Source: Rhizobiales bacterium 65-79
Lineage (GTDB): Bacteria > Pseudomonadota > Alphaproteobacteria > Rhizobiales > Rhizobiaceae
Assembly (NCBI GenBank): GCA_001896885.1
Contig: MKRJ01000017.1
Span: forward strand, 53,523-117,522
DNA: 64,000 nt
Direction of reading: 5' to 3'
Positions 9,107-17,905 of the stretch are shown in pieces; the first letter of the stretch is position 1, and the number at the start of each line of letters is the position of its first letter. Below the pieces are notes generated by a model. That model saw nothing but the letters and a program-made list of their open reading frames with translations. It made no database searches and had not been told where the DNA came from. A program made the position numbers and the translations under genes.

Positions 9107-9416
9107 CGTATTTCCTTCCGGCGCCGCGCATCCCGGAGGACGCCGCCCGCGCTCGTTTTTGCTGTTGGCGCCAGATTAGCAGCAGCCGGCGGCTTCACCA
9201 AGCCGCTTGACGAAGATTCGTCATGGCGGCGGTCCGGCCTCCGGCCGCACCACCTGCACCTTTCTATAATTTTGAGGATTGGCGGCGGCCGCGAGGACGG
9301 CTGTTCTCCCTCTCGAGGAGGAGATGTCCGGCAGGACAGAGGATGTGCGAAAGGGCGGACGAGCGGCCGGGACCGGGCGGGACGCCCGATGCGCCCCCTC
9401 CCCCCGATCCGGTGCT
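9107..9416. repeat. Gene-free stretch with a hairpin-type intergenic repeat
   Basis: No gene is supported here. At about 9306-9340 there are two adjacent hairpins, GTCCGGCAGGAC (9326-9337) and CTCCCTCTCGAGGAGGAG (9306-9323). Read on the minus strand, the order is GTCC-loop-GGAC, then ATCTCC, then the second stem. This is the same architecture as the repeat units in ureF (33647-33780) and before hmuT (60902-60954), so it is probably a divergent member of that family. The ppx/gppA ribosome site is at the left edge. Confidence 0.5.
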
Positions 9417-10097
9417 TTACGCCGCCTCGGCCTCGTCGCGCGCGAAGATCGCTTCGATCTTGGCGGCGATCGCCCGGCCGAGATCGAGGTTGTTCTCGGC
9501 CGTGAAGTGGATCCCGTCGCAGCCGTCGGTCGTGATGAAATCGCCGGCGTTGAGAAAATCGACTTTCGCGAAGTCGGCCATGTCCTTGTATTGGCGAGCG
9601 AGTTCCTTCGATTTTTCGTGTCCCCCGCCGAACATGCCCTGGAAGTATGGATGCGGGATCGGGGAAAGCGGCGGCGGCGCCACGACGAGGCATTTCGGCG
9701 CGGGATAGGGCGTGCCGACGCCCCCGGCGCTGGTCAGCACCTGCCCGACCAGCTTCGCCATCCCGTAGGCGATGTCGTAGGGCGTGCGGTTGAAATAGGG
9801 CTTGGTGTCGTTGGTGCCCAGCATGATGATCACGAGATCGAGCGGCAGATGACTGGCGATGGCCGAGGGGAGATACTGGCTGCCGTTGAGCCTGGGATCG
9901 TTGGGATCATCGGCGCTCGTGGTGCGAGCGCTCAGGCCCTCCTCGATGACATGGTATCCCTCGCCGAGCGCCGCCGCCATCGCGCCCGTCCAGCGCTGCC
10001 GGAAGGGGTAGCGCAGGGTCGGAGATCCCTCCTTCACCGGAATCCACCCCCAGGTCAGCGAGTCGCCATAGCACAGGATCGATTTCTGCTTCGACAT
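9417..10097 (-). CDS. SGNH/GDSL-family hydrolase (esterase)
   Basis: A 226-residue SGNH hydrolase with no signal peptide, so cytoplasmic. Block I is CYGDSLTWGW (nucleophile Ser), block III IMLGTNDTK (oxyanion Asn), and the catalytic Asp/His pair is in CDGIHFTAENN. The ATG at 10097 follows GAGGAGGTG closely and is preferred over a start 33 bases upstream. It is the last gene of the ribose-type ABC operon, 29 bases after the permease. A paralogue (15100-15741) starts the divergent unit: VIEEGLSARTT here against VIEEGLSGRTT there. Deacylation of an imported acylated sugar is a reasonable guess. Confidence 0.88.
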   Translation of the reverse strand: MSKQKSILCYGDSLTWGWIPVKEGSPTLRYPFRQRWTGAMAAALGEGYHVIEEGLSARTTSADDPNDPRLNGSQYLPSAIASHLPLDLVIIMLGTNDTKPYFNRTPYDIAYGMAKLVGQVLTSAGGVGTPYPAPKCLVVAPPPLSPIPHPYFQGMFGGGHEKSKELARQYKDMADFAKVDFLNAGDFITTDGCDGIHFTAENNLDLGRAIAAKIEAIFARDEAEAA

Positions 10098-10126
10098 CAA
10101 CACCTCCTCGATTGCAGTCTGGTTGT

Positions 10127-11083
10127 TCAATTGGCCTTGGCCGTCCTGACGCCATACAGGACGGCGGCCAGCAGGATGATCACGCCCTGCGCGATCTGCT
10201 TCCCCGGCTCCGGAAGCCCGAACACCGTCATCACCACGAAAAGCAGCGCAAAGGACAGGACGCCGAATGTCGGCCCCCAGACACCGCCGTCGCCGCGGCC
10301 GAACGCGACCCCGCCCAGGATCGTGGCCGCCACGGCGACGATCGGCAGATCAAGGCCGACGCGGACGCTGCCCACCGAAATCGACGCGGTCTGGACAAGC
10401 GCGGCGATGCCCGCGATCAGGCCGGCGATCGTGTGCGACAGGATGACGGTGCGCTCGACGGGCACGCCGGAGAAATAGGCCGCCTCGGCGTTTTCCCCGA
10501 CCGCGGTCACGAAGCGCCCGAAGATCGTTCGGGAAAGGAAGAGCCACATGAGGGCGGCCATGCCGAACCAGAAGAGGACGGGCGTCGGAACGGAACCCAG
10601 GCGCGTGTTGTATATCTCGCCGAAATAGGCCGGCACGTCGCCGGGCGGACTGCCGCCGGCAAGGAATTGCACGATGCCGATCAGGATGATCGAGACGGCG
10701 AGCGTCACGATCACGGCCGACACGCGACGCTTGGCGACCATCCAGCCGTTGAAGAAGCCGACGAGCGTTCCGATCACGATCGCCAGCGCGATGAAGAACG
10801 GCAGGCGCGCGCCGGGGAAGGTGCCGGAGGCGATGAAGTAGTTGACGAGCAGGATCACGCCGCCGCCCGAAAGATCGATGCTGCGCACCCTCATGACGAG
10901 CAGTTGTCCGAGCACCAGAATTCCCAGCGGGGCGACCTGCCGGATGAAAATGCCCATCACGTTGAAATTGACCATGTTCGGCCGCGCCGACCACAGGATG
11001 GCCAGCAGCAGCGCGAATACGACGTAGGATGGCGGTACCTTGAGAAGCCGCTGGACGACCGGGGATCGGAGCATGCCTGTCAT
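10127..11083 (-). CDS. Ribose-type ABC transporter permease (second)
   Basis: BPD_transp_2 family permease of 318 residues, related to RbsC, with eight to ten hydrophobic segments. It has the family hallmarks VRSIDLSGGGVILLVNY in the first third, FGRFVTAVGENAEAAYFSGVP, and ILGGVAFGRGDGGVWGPTFG near the C-terminus. It starts two bases after the stop of the other permease. In RbsC-type systems a single permease homodimerises; two different permeases suggest a heterodimer. Confidence 0.9.
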   Translation of the reverse strand: MTGMLRSPVVQRLLKVPPSYVVFALLLAILWSARPNMVNFNVMGIFIRQVAPLGILVLGQLLVMRVRSIDLSGGGVILLVNYFIASGTFPGARLPFFIALAIVIGTLVGFFNGWMVAKRRVSAVIVTLAVSIILIGIVQFLAGGSPPGDVPAYFGEIYNTRLGSVPTPVLFWFGMAALMWLFLSRTIFGRFVTAVGENAEAAYFSGVPVERTVILSHTIAGLIAGIAALVQTASISVGSVRVGLDLPIVAVAATILGGVAFGRGDGGVWGPTFGVLSFALLFVVMTVFGLPEPGKQIAQGVIILLAAVLYGVRTAKAN

Positions 11084-11085
11084 CC

Positions 11086-12048
11086 CTACAGTCCCATCTT
11101 CCTGCGGGTCTGCATGGCGACGACCAGGAGCAGGATGCCGCCCTGGATGGCGGTCTGGACGAACGGGCTCACATTGAGGAGCGTCATGCCGTTGGACAGC
11201 AGGGCCAGGACCATGGCGCCGATGATGGTGCCGTGCAGGCTGCCGATGCCGCCCGAGAGCTGGGTTCCCCCGACCGCCACGGCGGTGATCGCATAGATCT
11301 CATAGCCGTTGCCGACCGTGGGATCGCCCGAGACGATCCGGCCGGCCAGGAAAATGCCTGCGGCCGCTGCAAAGCAGGCCGACGCGACATAGGCGAATAT
11401 CACGTTGCGCTTTACCGCGACGCCCACATTGTGCGCCGCGTCCTCCGCGCCGGAGGCGACGCCGCCGCCGATCGCGAAGAGATGCAGGCCGAACCGGGAG
11501 CCGTGGAGGAGCTTCCAGGCGACCAGCACGACGACGACGCCCCAATAGACCTGCATCGGCAGGCCGAGAAAGGTGCCGCCCACCGATTCGATGACGACAC
11601 GGGGGACGGAGCCGCCAGCCACCGGCCTGAGCACGAGCGTCACGCCGACGATGATGTACTGCATGGCGAGCGTGGCGATGATGGGGTGAACGTTGAGGCG
11701 CGCGACCGCGACGCCGTTGATCAGTCCCACCAGGCCCGCAAGCAGGAAGACGGCCGGGATCAGGATCCAGGCCGGGCCGCCGAGCGCCAGGATCGCGGTG
11801 CTGAAGCTGATCAATGCGCCCACCGACAGGTCAAGCCCTCCGACCAGCACCACGAAGGTCTGCCCGATCGCGGTGATGATCAGGGGCATCGCCTGGGCCA
11901 GGAGGTTGAGCAGATTGTCCGGCCGCAGCATGTGGCCGGTCCGGACCGTCAGGAAGGCGACGATGGCGAGCGCCATCAGGAGCGGCAGGACCCAGAGCCC
12001 CTGCCGGCTCCGCTGGCCCGTCACGATGTCGAGGAAGAACTGTCTCAT
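11086..12048 (-). CDS. Ribose-type ABC transporter permease (first)
   Basis: RbsC-like permease of 320 residues. Characteristic stretches are VGGLDLSVGALISFS, VAVKRNVIFAYVASA and GGTQLSGGIGSLHGTIIGAM, the conserved C-terminal loop of this family. I use the ATG at 12048; a GTG at 12072 would overlap the ATPase gene by eight bases and cannot be excluded. It lies between the ATPase and the second permease in one minus-strand operon. Confidence 0.9.
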   Translation of the reverse strand: MRQFFLDIVTGQRSRQGLWVLPLLMALAIVAFLTVRTGHMLRPDNLLNLLAQAMPLIITAIGQTFVVLVGGLDLSVGALISFSTAILALGGPAWILIPAVFLLAGLVGLINGVAVARLNVHPIIATLAMQYIIVGVTLVLRPVAGGSVPRVVIESVGGTFLGLPMQVYWGVVVVLVAWKLLHGSRFGLHLFAIGGGVASGAEDAAHNVGVAVKRNVIFAYVASACFAAAAGIFLAGRIVSGDPTVGNGYEIYAITAVAVGGTQLSGGIGSLHGTIIGAMVLALLSNGMTLLNVSPFVQTAIQGGILLLVVAMQTRRKMGL

Positions 12049-12064
12049 CGATGCGCCGCGCCCC

Positions 12065-13558
12065 TCACGCACTCAACGCCGCGTCGAGGATGCCGTGTTC
12101 GGTCGCCGTTGCGGCCGGCATTTCCGCGACGACCGTGTTGTCATGGACGACGTAGAGCCGGTCGCAGAGGCCGATCATCTCGACCGTATCCCTCGACAGC
12201 ACGAGGACGGCGCCGCCGCGGTCGGCGAAATCGCGCAGGAGCTTGTAGATTTCGGACTTGGCCCCGACGTCGACGCCGCGGGTCGGTTCCTCGACGATCA
12301 GTATATCCACATCCGCCGCGAGATAGCGGCCGAGGAGCACCTTCTGCTGATTGCCGCCCGACAGCGCGTTGACGATCATGGAGGCGCCGGACGCGCGGAT
12401 ATTCAGCCTCGCCATCGCGTCGGCGATGACCTCTCGGTAGCCCCTCGCGATCGACAGTTCGTTGCATTCGGCATGCAGCTCTATCGCGATATTGTAGGCG
12501 ATGGGCAGCGCGAGAAAGAGGCCTTCCTCCTTGCGGTCCTCCGGCACGTAGCCGACGCCGAGAGACCGCAGGCGGCGAACCCCCGAGGAGGGCGTCACGG
12601 GCAAGGGCAACTGCTTCCCCTTGATGGCCACGTTCCCGCCGAAGGGCTGGAACTGGCCGATCAGCGAGCGAACGAGCCGTTGCTGGCCCTGCCCTTCCAG
12701 CCCCGCCAGGCCGATGATCTCGCCTGCGTGTACCGATAGCGAGAACGGCTTCGTCGCGGTGCCGATCCTGAAATCCTTCACCGCCAACAGAACCTCGCCG
12801 CGCGTCCGCGCGCGCTCGGGGAAAAGGTCCTGCAGTTCGCGGCCGACCATCATGGCGATGAGCGAGGCCGGGTTCACTTCCGACAGGGGCCGCGTGCCGA
12901 CGAGCCTGCCGTCCTTCAATACCGTCACGGCGTCGCAGATTTCGAAGATCTCGTCCATCCGGTGAGAGATGTAGACGATGGCCTTGCCGGCATCGCGCAG
13001 GCGGCGGATATGCCTGTTCAGGATCTCCACGTCCGCCGCGTTGAGCGCGGCCGTCGGCTCATCGAGGATGAAGACGGAGGCATCCGCCTTGATGCCGTGG
13101 GCGATCTCGACGAATTGCCGCTCGGCGATCGACAGTTCCGAAACCAGCGTGTCGGGCGCCAGATCGAGGCCGAGATCGGTGAGCGCGCTTTTCGTGTCGG
13201 CGTTCATGCGGCGGTAGTCGACCGAGCCGAAGCGGCCGAGCGGCTCGCGGCCCAGGAACAGGTTTTCCGCGATCGTGAGATTGGGGAGCAGCGAGAGTTC
13301 CTGGAAGACGGTCGAAATGCCGGCTTCGAGCGCTTCCCTGGGGTTCGCGAATGCGATCTCCCGGCCATTCTTGAAGATCGCGCCGCCGTCGGGCCGATGC
13401 ACGCCCGCCAGGATTTTCATGAGCGTCGATTTCCCGGCGCCGTTCTCGCCCATGAGCGCATGCACCGAACCCGGAAAAAGCTCCAGCGACACGCGGTCGA
13501 GCGCGACGCTGCCGCCGAACGACTTCGAGATATCCGACAATTCGATCAGACCGGCCAT
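12065..13558 (-). CDS. Ribose-type ABC transporter, double ATP-binding subunit
   Basis: RbsA/MglA-like protein of 497 residues with two nucleotide-binding domains. The first has an intact Walker A (GENGAGKST) and Walker B (FILDEPTAAL), with a weak signature (LSIAERQFVEIAHG). The second lacks a P-loop (GLEGQGQQRL) but has LSGGNQQKVLLGRYL and the family variant Walker B EEPTRGVD. This asymmetry is normal for the carbohydrate uptake 2 family. The ATG at 13558 is preferred over a TTG two codons upstream. It couples to both permeases encoded downstream. Confidence 0.93.
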   Translation of the reverse strand: MAGLIELSDISKSFGGSVALDRVSLELFPGSVHALMGENGAGKSTLMKILAGVHRPDGGAIFKNGREIAFANPREALEAGISTVFQELSLLPNLTIAENLFLGREPLGRFGSVDYRRMNADTKSALTDLGLDLAPDTLVSELSIAERQFVEIAHGIKADASVFILDEPTAALNAADVEILNRHIRRLRDAGKAIVYISHRMDEIFEICDAVTVLKDGRLVGTRPLSEVNPASLIAMMVGRELQDLFPERARTRGEVLLAVKDFRIGTATKPFSLSVHAGEIIGLAGLEGQGQQRLVRSLIGQFQPFGGNVAIKGKQLPLPVTPSSGVRRLRSLGVGYVPEDRKEEGLFLALPIAYNIAIELHAECNELSIARGYREVIADAMARLNIRASGASMIVNALSGGNQQKVLLGRYLAADVDILIVEEPTRGVDVGAKSEIYKLLRDFADRGGAVLVLSRDTVEMIGLCDRLYVVHDNTVVAEMPAATATEHGILDAALSA

Positions 13559-13640
13559 CGCCAATCGCCCGTTCCAGCGGATTCCAGGACGGCACCACGG
13601 CCGCCAGACGATCGCCGGCGGCCGGGCAGCCCGGGAGGGA

Positions 13641-14732
13641 CTATTTCTTGCCGTAGAACTTCTTCAGCTGCTCTTCGGAGAGCTGCGACGGCCACCAGAC
13701 ATTCGCCGACAGGTCGTCGCGATAGTACTTCTTGGCCTTGTCGAGATCCCAGCCGGGCGGGTTGTAGTCATAGTGCTTGTAGAGCGACTTGCCCTCCAGG
13801 AGGTCCACCGCGGCGACGACACCGGCGGCACCCTGGTCGGGACCGTATTCGGGCGCGATCGACTTGAAGCCCTCGTGGATCCACAATCCGAAGAAGCCGT
13901 TGTTGCCCTCGCCGGTAATGGGCGGGATCTTGGCCCCGAACTGCTTGAACACGTCTACGCAAGCCCGCGTCATGTCGGCGCCCGACGACCAGATGGCATC
14001 GACGTTGGGATTGCTCAGGTAGAGGGTCTCGCAGACCTTCTTGGCCTTGTCGTACTGCCAGTAGCCGTATTCCTCGGCGGCGATCTTGATGCTTGACCCT
14101 TTCAGGGCCTCGACGAGGCCGTTGTAGCGGTTGATGTCCTCGGGATGCCCGGGATAGCCGCGGAGCACCCAGATATTGCCCTTGCCGCCCAGCGTCTTGA
14201 CGATGAAGTCGCCCATGACCTTGCCGAAATGCTCGGCGCCGCCCTGGATCTCGGTGGTGAACGCATCGGTCTTCACGCGGCCGGTATGAAGGACAACCGG
14301 AATTCCCGCCGCGACTGCCCTCTCCATCGCCGCGTCGGCGGAGGTCGGCGTCACCGGCTGCACGATGATGGCGTCGACATGCTGGGCGATCAGGTCGTCG
14401 ATGTCCGACACCTGCTTGTTCTGGTCGAGATTGGCGTCGAGCAGGATGAATTTCTTGATGCACTTCTCCCGGTCGGCCGCGGCCTGCGATTCATGCGCGA
14501 CCTGGACCGTCCAGGTGTTGGCGTTCACGCCGAAGTCGCTCATGCCGATCACCCAGCCGCAGGGCTTCTTGAACTTGCCGGGCTCGGAAACCGGATTGTC
14601 GGCGGCCCGGGCCGTAAGCCCCGCCTTGATGGCGCTGCCCGCCACGGCGTCGGCCGCATAGGACGGCGCCGAAGGTACAAGCAGCGCCGCGGTCAGCAAT
14701 CCCGCGGCGGCTAAAGGTATTCTCGCGATCAT
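13641..14732 (-). CDS. Sugar ABC transporter periplasmic-binding protein, RbsB type
   Basis: Type I periplasmic-binding protein of 363 residues with a Sec signal peptide (about residues 1-27, cleavage after SYA). The fold markers are GWVIGMSDFGVNANTWTVQV, LLDANLDQNKQVSDI, DAIIVQPVTP and GSGADM-like hinge segments. A strong ribosome site (GGGAGGAAA) precedes the ATG. First gene of the operon SBP-ATPase-permease-permease-SGNH hydrolase. It is 82 bases from the ATPase gene. The ligand is not predictable, but the neighbouring hydrolases suggest an acylated or modified sugar. Confidence 0.92.
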   Translation of the reverse strand: MIARIPLAAAGLLTAALLVPSAPSYAADAVAGSAIKAGLTARAADNPVSEPGKFKKPCGWVIGMSDFGVNANTWTVQVAHESQAAADREKCIKKFILLDANLDQNKQVSDIDDLIAQHVDAIIVQPVTPTSADAAMERAVAAGIPVVLHTGRVKTDAFTTEIQGGAEHFGKVMGDFIVKTLGGKGNIWVLRGYPGHPEDINRYNGLVEALKGSSIKIAAEEYGYWQYDKAKKVCETLYLSNPNVDAIWSSGADMTRACVDVFKQFGAKIPPITGEGNNGFFGLWIHEGFKSIAPEYGPDQGAAGVVAAVDLLEGKSLYKHYDYNPPGWDLDKAKKYYRDDLSANVWWPSQLSEEQLKKFYGKK

Positions 14733-15099
14733 AGAGTTTCCTCCCTTGGTTCAGGCGCGAATGGCTCCCGCTTGCGCGGGCAAGGCACGTCCCTTGCAAA
14801 TTCGGCGAAGCATGGACCGAGCTTCATGTCCGTCCGACCTGCGGAGAGCCGATGCAAAAAGGCTCCTTCCGCGAACCCGTGGGGCTCGCGACAAGCGGCA
14901 CATGACTGTCTCGGAACGTCCTCCCTGGACCGTCAAGAAACATGACCGGACTTGCCTGTCAATAGTTATTCAGATTGAATGAGTATCTATTTGCGCTTGT
15001 CTCGCGGCGCTGCCGGTGCCATTTATGCGTTGCGGGGCAGGAGCAGACTGATCCGTTAAGCTGCTGTTTTCCTGTAATTTTCCCTGGGGAAGCGCATCC
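14733..15099. promoter_or_regulatory. Divergent promoter region with candidate operator palindrome
   Basis: This 367-base spacer separates the SBP gene (minus) from the second SGNH hydrolase (plus). Near its middle, TTATTCA-GAT-TGAATGA (about 14966-14982, six of seven arm positions symmetric) is AT-rich in a GC-rich surround. A TTGACA begins just beyond it on the minus strand (plus 14959-14964). The palindrome is a candidate site for the ROK regulator encoded at 15811. No convincing -10 box could be fixed. Confidence 0.4.
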
Positions 15100-15741
15100 A
15101 TGTACGCGGTATTGTGTTTCGGCGATTCCAATACGCATGGGCAGATGCCGGGCGGCTCGCCGCTCGACCGGTACCCGTACGACCTCCGCTGGCCGGGCGT
15201 GCTGCAGCGCGAACTCGGCGCCCGATGGCGTGTCATCGAAGAGGGCCTGAGCGGCAGGACGACGGTCCGCGACGACCCGATCGAAGGCGCAGCCAAGAAC
15301 GGCAGGACCTATCTGCGCCCCTGCATCATGAGCCACGCCCCGCTCGACCTCATCATCATCATGCTGGGGACGAACGACCTGAAAGCCCGCTTCAGCCAAC
15401 CGGCCTCCGAGGTCGCGATGGGCATCGGCTGCCTCGTTCACGACATAAGGGAGCTGGCGCCCGGCCCCGGCGGGCAGGCGCCCGAGATCATGGTGGTCGC
15501 GCCGCCGCCCATGCTCGACGACATCAAGGAATGGGAGCAGATATTCAAGAACGCGCAGCCGAAGTCGCGGGAACTGGCGCTGCAGTTCGAGATCATCGCC
15601 GATTCGCTTGAGATACACTTCTTCGATGCCGGGCTCGTCGCCCAGTGCGACCCTTCCGACGGCTTCCACATCAACGCGGAAGCCCATGAGAAACTCGGCG
15701 TGGCGCTGGCCCGCGAGGTGGAGGCGATAGGTTGGAAATGA
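15100..15741 (+). CDS. SGNH/GDSL-family hydrolase (paralogue)
   Basis: Cytoplasmic SGNH hydrolase of 213 residues. Block I is LCFGDSNTHGQ (Ser), block III IIIMLGTNDLK (Asn), VVAPPPM precedes the C-terminal part, and SDGFHINAEAH carries the Asp/His pair. It is clearly paralogous to the gene at 9417-10097. It is transcribed divergently from the ABC operon and is followed by the ROK regulator gene 69 bases later. The two hydrolases bracket one transport system. Confidence 0.88.
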   Translation: MYAVLCFGDSNTHGQMPGGSPLDRYPYDLRWPGVLQRELGARWRVIEEGLSGRTTVRDDPIEGAAKNGRTYLRPCIMSHAPLDLIIIMLGTNDLKARFSQPASEVAMGIGCLVHDIRELAPGPGGQAPEIMVVAPPPMLDDIKEWEQIFKNAQPKSRELALQFEIIADSLEIHFFDAGLVAQCDPSDGFHINAEAHEKLGVALAREVEAIGWK

Positions 15742-15810
15742 TCGGGTTTCGGAGCGGGTCCTCCCCTACCCTGCCGGCGCCGGGCAGCCTGTCGCGCGGG
15801 AGCGACGCTC

Positions 15811-16902
15811 ATGCCTGACATGCGCTTTGCCCCGCCGAACCCGCTGCGCATCGCCGATCGCGCCACCGGGCTCAATGCGGTCAGCGTCCGCAGCTACAAT
15901 GAACGGCTGGTGCTTTCGCTCCTGCTGCAGAAGGAGGCGACGACCCGCCTGGAGATTGGCGAGCGCACGGGGCTTTCCGCCCAGACCGTGTCCGTGCTCG
16001 TGCGGTCGCTGGAGCAGGAAGGCCTGGTGGCGAAGGGCCCGGCCCAGCGCGGCCGCATCGGCCCGCCGACGGTACCTATCCTGCTCAATCCCGAGGGCGC
16101 CTTCTCGGTGGGGATCAGCGTCGGCAAACGCCACACCGATCTCGTGCTGATCGATTTCGTCGGCGAGGTGCGCTTCCACACGACGCTTGCCCATCCCAGG
16201 ATGGACCCGGACAGCAACCACTCGGAGTTCCTGGAAACGATCCGCGGCGCCATCGCCATGCTGCCCGAAAAGGCACGGGAACGGCTCGCGGGCGTGGGGC
16301 TGGCGCTGGCGCACAGCGAGACCAACGGCCGGGACGAGGAAGCGTATTTCCGCGCGCTGCAGGACGAGATCGAGGCGCAGCTCGGGATTTCCCTTTTCAT
16401 CCAGAACGACATAACGGCGGCGGCCAGCGGCGAAAGCATGTTCGGCGTCGCCAAGCCCCTGACGGACTACATGTTCTTCTATCTGGGTGCGAAGCTGCAC
16501 GGCCGCCTGGTGCTGAACCACCAGATATACAAGGGGAATTCGCCGCTGAGCTTCGACGTGGGCATCGACGCGCTCGAGACGGAGCTGGCCTCGCACGGAA
16601 AACCGCTCGGACCGCTATGGGATCGCTCGGGCGACTGGTCCGCGTATCAGGACCTGATCGAGGGCTGGGAAAACCGCGTCGTCGAGCAGTTGCGGCAGTC
16701 GCTCGCCGGCCTCAGCCAGTTCGTCGAGTTCGGGACGGTGGTGCTGTCGTCCTACGCGCCGCAAAGCGTTTGCCAGGCGATCTGCGGGAAGCTCGAACGC
16801 TCGACGCCCGGCGTCGTCGCGATCACCGGCAATCTGAAGCCTTCCCCCAAGGCGGTGGGCGCGGCAAGCCTGCCTCTCAGTTCCCGTTTCATGGTCGAAT
16901 GA
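15811..16902 (+). CDS. ROK-family transcriptional regulator
   Basis: 363 residues: an N-terminal winged helix-turn-helix (about 25-80; SYNERLVLSLLLQKEATTRL, ERTGLSAQTVSVLVRSLEQE) followed by a degenerate ROK sugar-kinase fold. The ATP-binding and catalytic signatures of true ROK kinases are not evident, so it is a repressor rather than a kinase. FIQNDITAAASGE matches the NDxNxA-type region of ROK regulators. Its position beside a sugar ABC operon and hydrolase suggests that it senses the transported sugar. Confidence 0.88.
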   Translation: MPDMRFAPPNPLRIADRATGLNAVSVRSYNERLVLSLLLQKEATTRLEIGERTGLSAQTVSVLVRSLEQEGLVAKGPAQRGRIGPPTVPILLNPEGAFSVGISVGKRHTDLVLIDFVGEVRFHTTLAHPRMDPDSNHSEFLETIRGAIAMLPEKARERLAGVGLALAHSETNGRDEEAYFRALQDEIEAQLGISLFIQNDITAAASGESMFGVAKPLTDYMFFYLGAKLHGRLVLNHQIYKGNSPLSFDVGIDALETELASHGKPLGPLWDRSGDWSAYQDLIEGWENRVVEQLRQSLAGLSQFVEFGTVVLSSYAPQSVCQAICGKLERSTPGVVAITGNLKPSPKAVGAASLPLSSRFMVE

Positions 16903-17080
16903 TTTCCGAATATTCGTCCACCCTGCCGACCCGTTCCGCGAGCGCATCGGAGCGGGAAGCCTGCGAAGCGGGCCGCCGCTGGTCGAAAAGATCCGGCGCC
17001 CCCATCCGGCCGCCCTTCAGAACCATCTAGAGAACCTGCCTGAACGGATCAGAACGTCAAAACCGGCCGGCCGGGCAAAG

Positions 17081-17767
17081 CTATGAGCCCGGGTTCCCGT
17101 CGCGGGCGACGAAGCGAAGGACCATGTCCACGACGTTGCGTCGCAAGGTGCCGACATAATCCTCCGCGCTCAGGTCGCGGCCGAATATCTTGGAAAAGGT
17201 GGCGCGGTTGGAGACGTTGAAGAAGCAGAGCGCGCTCACCTGCCAGTGAAGTTCGAGCGGATCGAGCCCCTCGCGGAACACCCCCTCCCTGACGCCGCGC
17301 GAATAAATCTCGGCAATGTTGTCGATGGCGCGGGTGTTGAGATCGCGGATCACCTGCGAGCGGTCGAGATATTCCCCGTGGTGGATGTTCTCGATCATCA
17401 CCATGCGGATGAACTCCTCATGGCCCTGATGATGATCGAAGGTGAATTCCACCAGTTTGCGCAAGGCCTCGACTGGCGGCAGGCCCTTTGTGTCGAGTTT
17501 CGCTTCGCCCTCGCGCACCAGCCGATAGGCGTCCTCCAGGGCGGCGAGATAGAGGCCCTCCTTGTCGTCGAAATAGTAGTAGATCATCCGCTTGCTGGCG
17601 CGGGTGCGGGCGGCGATTTCGTCGATGCGCGCGCCCGAGAGGCCGTTCAGCGCGAATTCCTCCGACGCGATCTCGAGGATGTTCCGCCTCGTCCCCTCGC
17701 GGTCGTAGTTTCGCGTCCCGCCGCGGGCCGGCATGCGGCCAACCGCCGATTTATCCTTCAATTTCAT
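17081..17767 (-). CDS. TetR-family transcriptional regulator
   Basis: 228 residues. The N-terminal DNA-binding domain has its helix-turn-helix at about residues 46-66 (IDEIAARTRASKRMIYYYF). The C-terminal part (MIENIHHGEYLDRSQVI, SNRATFSKIFGRDLS) resembles the RutR-like subgroup. It shares DDKEGLY/GSKDELY and GRDL/GRDLTHP features with the second TetR protein at 45414-46085, so the two are distant paralogues. Divergent from the shikimate-dehydrogenase-like gene; the palindrome at 17803-17816 is its likely site. Confidence 0.9.
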   Translation of the reverse strand: MKLKDKSAVGRMPARGGTRNYDREGTRRNILEIASEEFALNGLSGARIDEIAARTRASKRMIYYYFDDKEGLYLAALEDAYRLVREGEAKLDTKGLPPVEALRKLVEFTFDHHQGHEEFIRMVMIENIHHGEYLDRSQVIRDLNTRAIDNIAEIYSRGVREGVFREGLDPLELHWQVSALCFFNVSNRATFSKIFGRDLSAEDYVGTLRRNVVDMVLRFVARDGNPGS

Positions 17768-17802
17768 AGGCTCGCGTCTCCGCTCCGGCGGCGTCGTTGA
17801 CA

Positions 17803-17816
17803 GAACTAACCAGTTC
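17803..17816. promoter_or_regulatory. Candidate TetR operator
   Basis: Perfect inverted repeat GAACT-AACC-AGTTC in the 138-base spacer between the tetR-type gene and the divergent shikimate-dehydrogenase-like gene. Spacing and location suit a TetR dimer controlling both directions. No binding data exist here; the call rests on symmetry and position. Confidence 0.45.
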
Positions 17817-17905
17817 GTACATCATGAATTCCGGACTGGCGACCATATACCGGGTCGCGTCCGATCAAGACAAGTCGGCAAAGAAAGCCGGTCGGGGAGG
17901 ATCGC

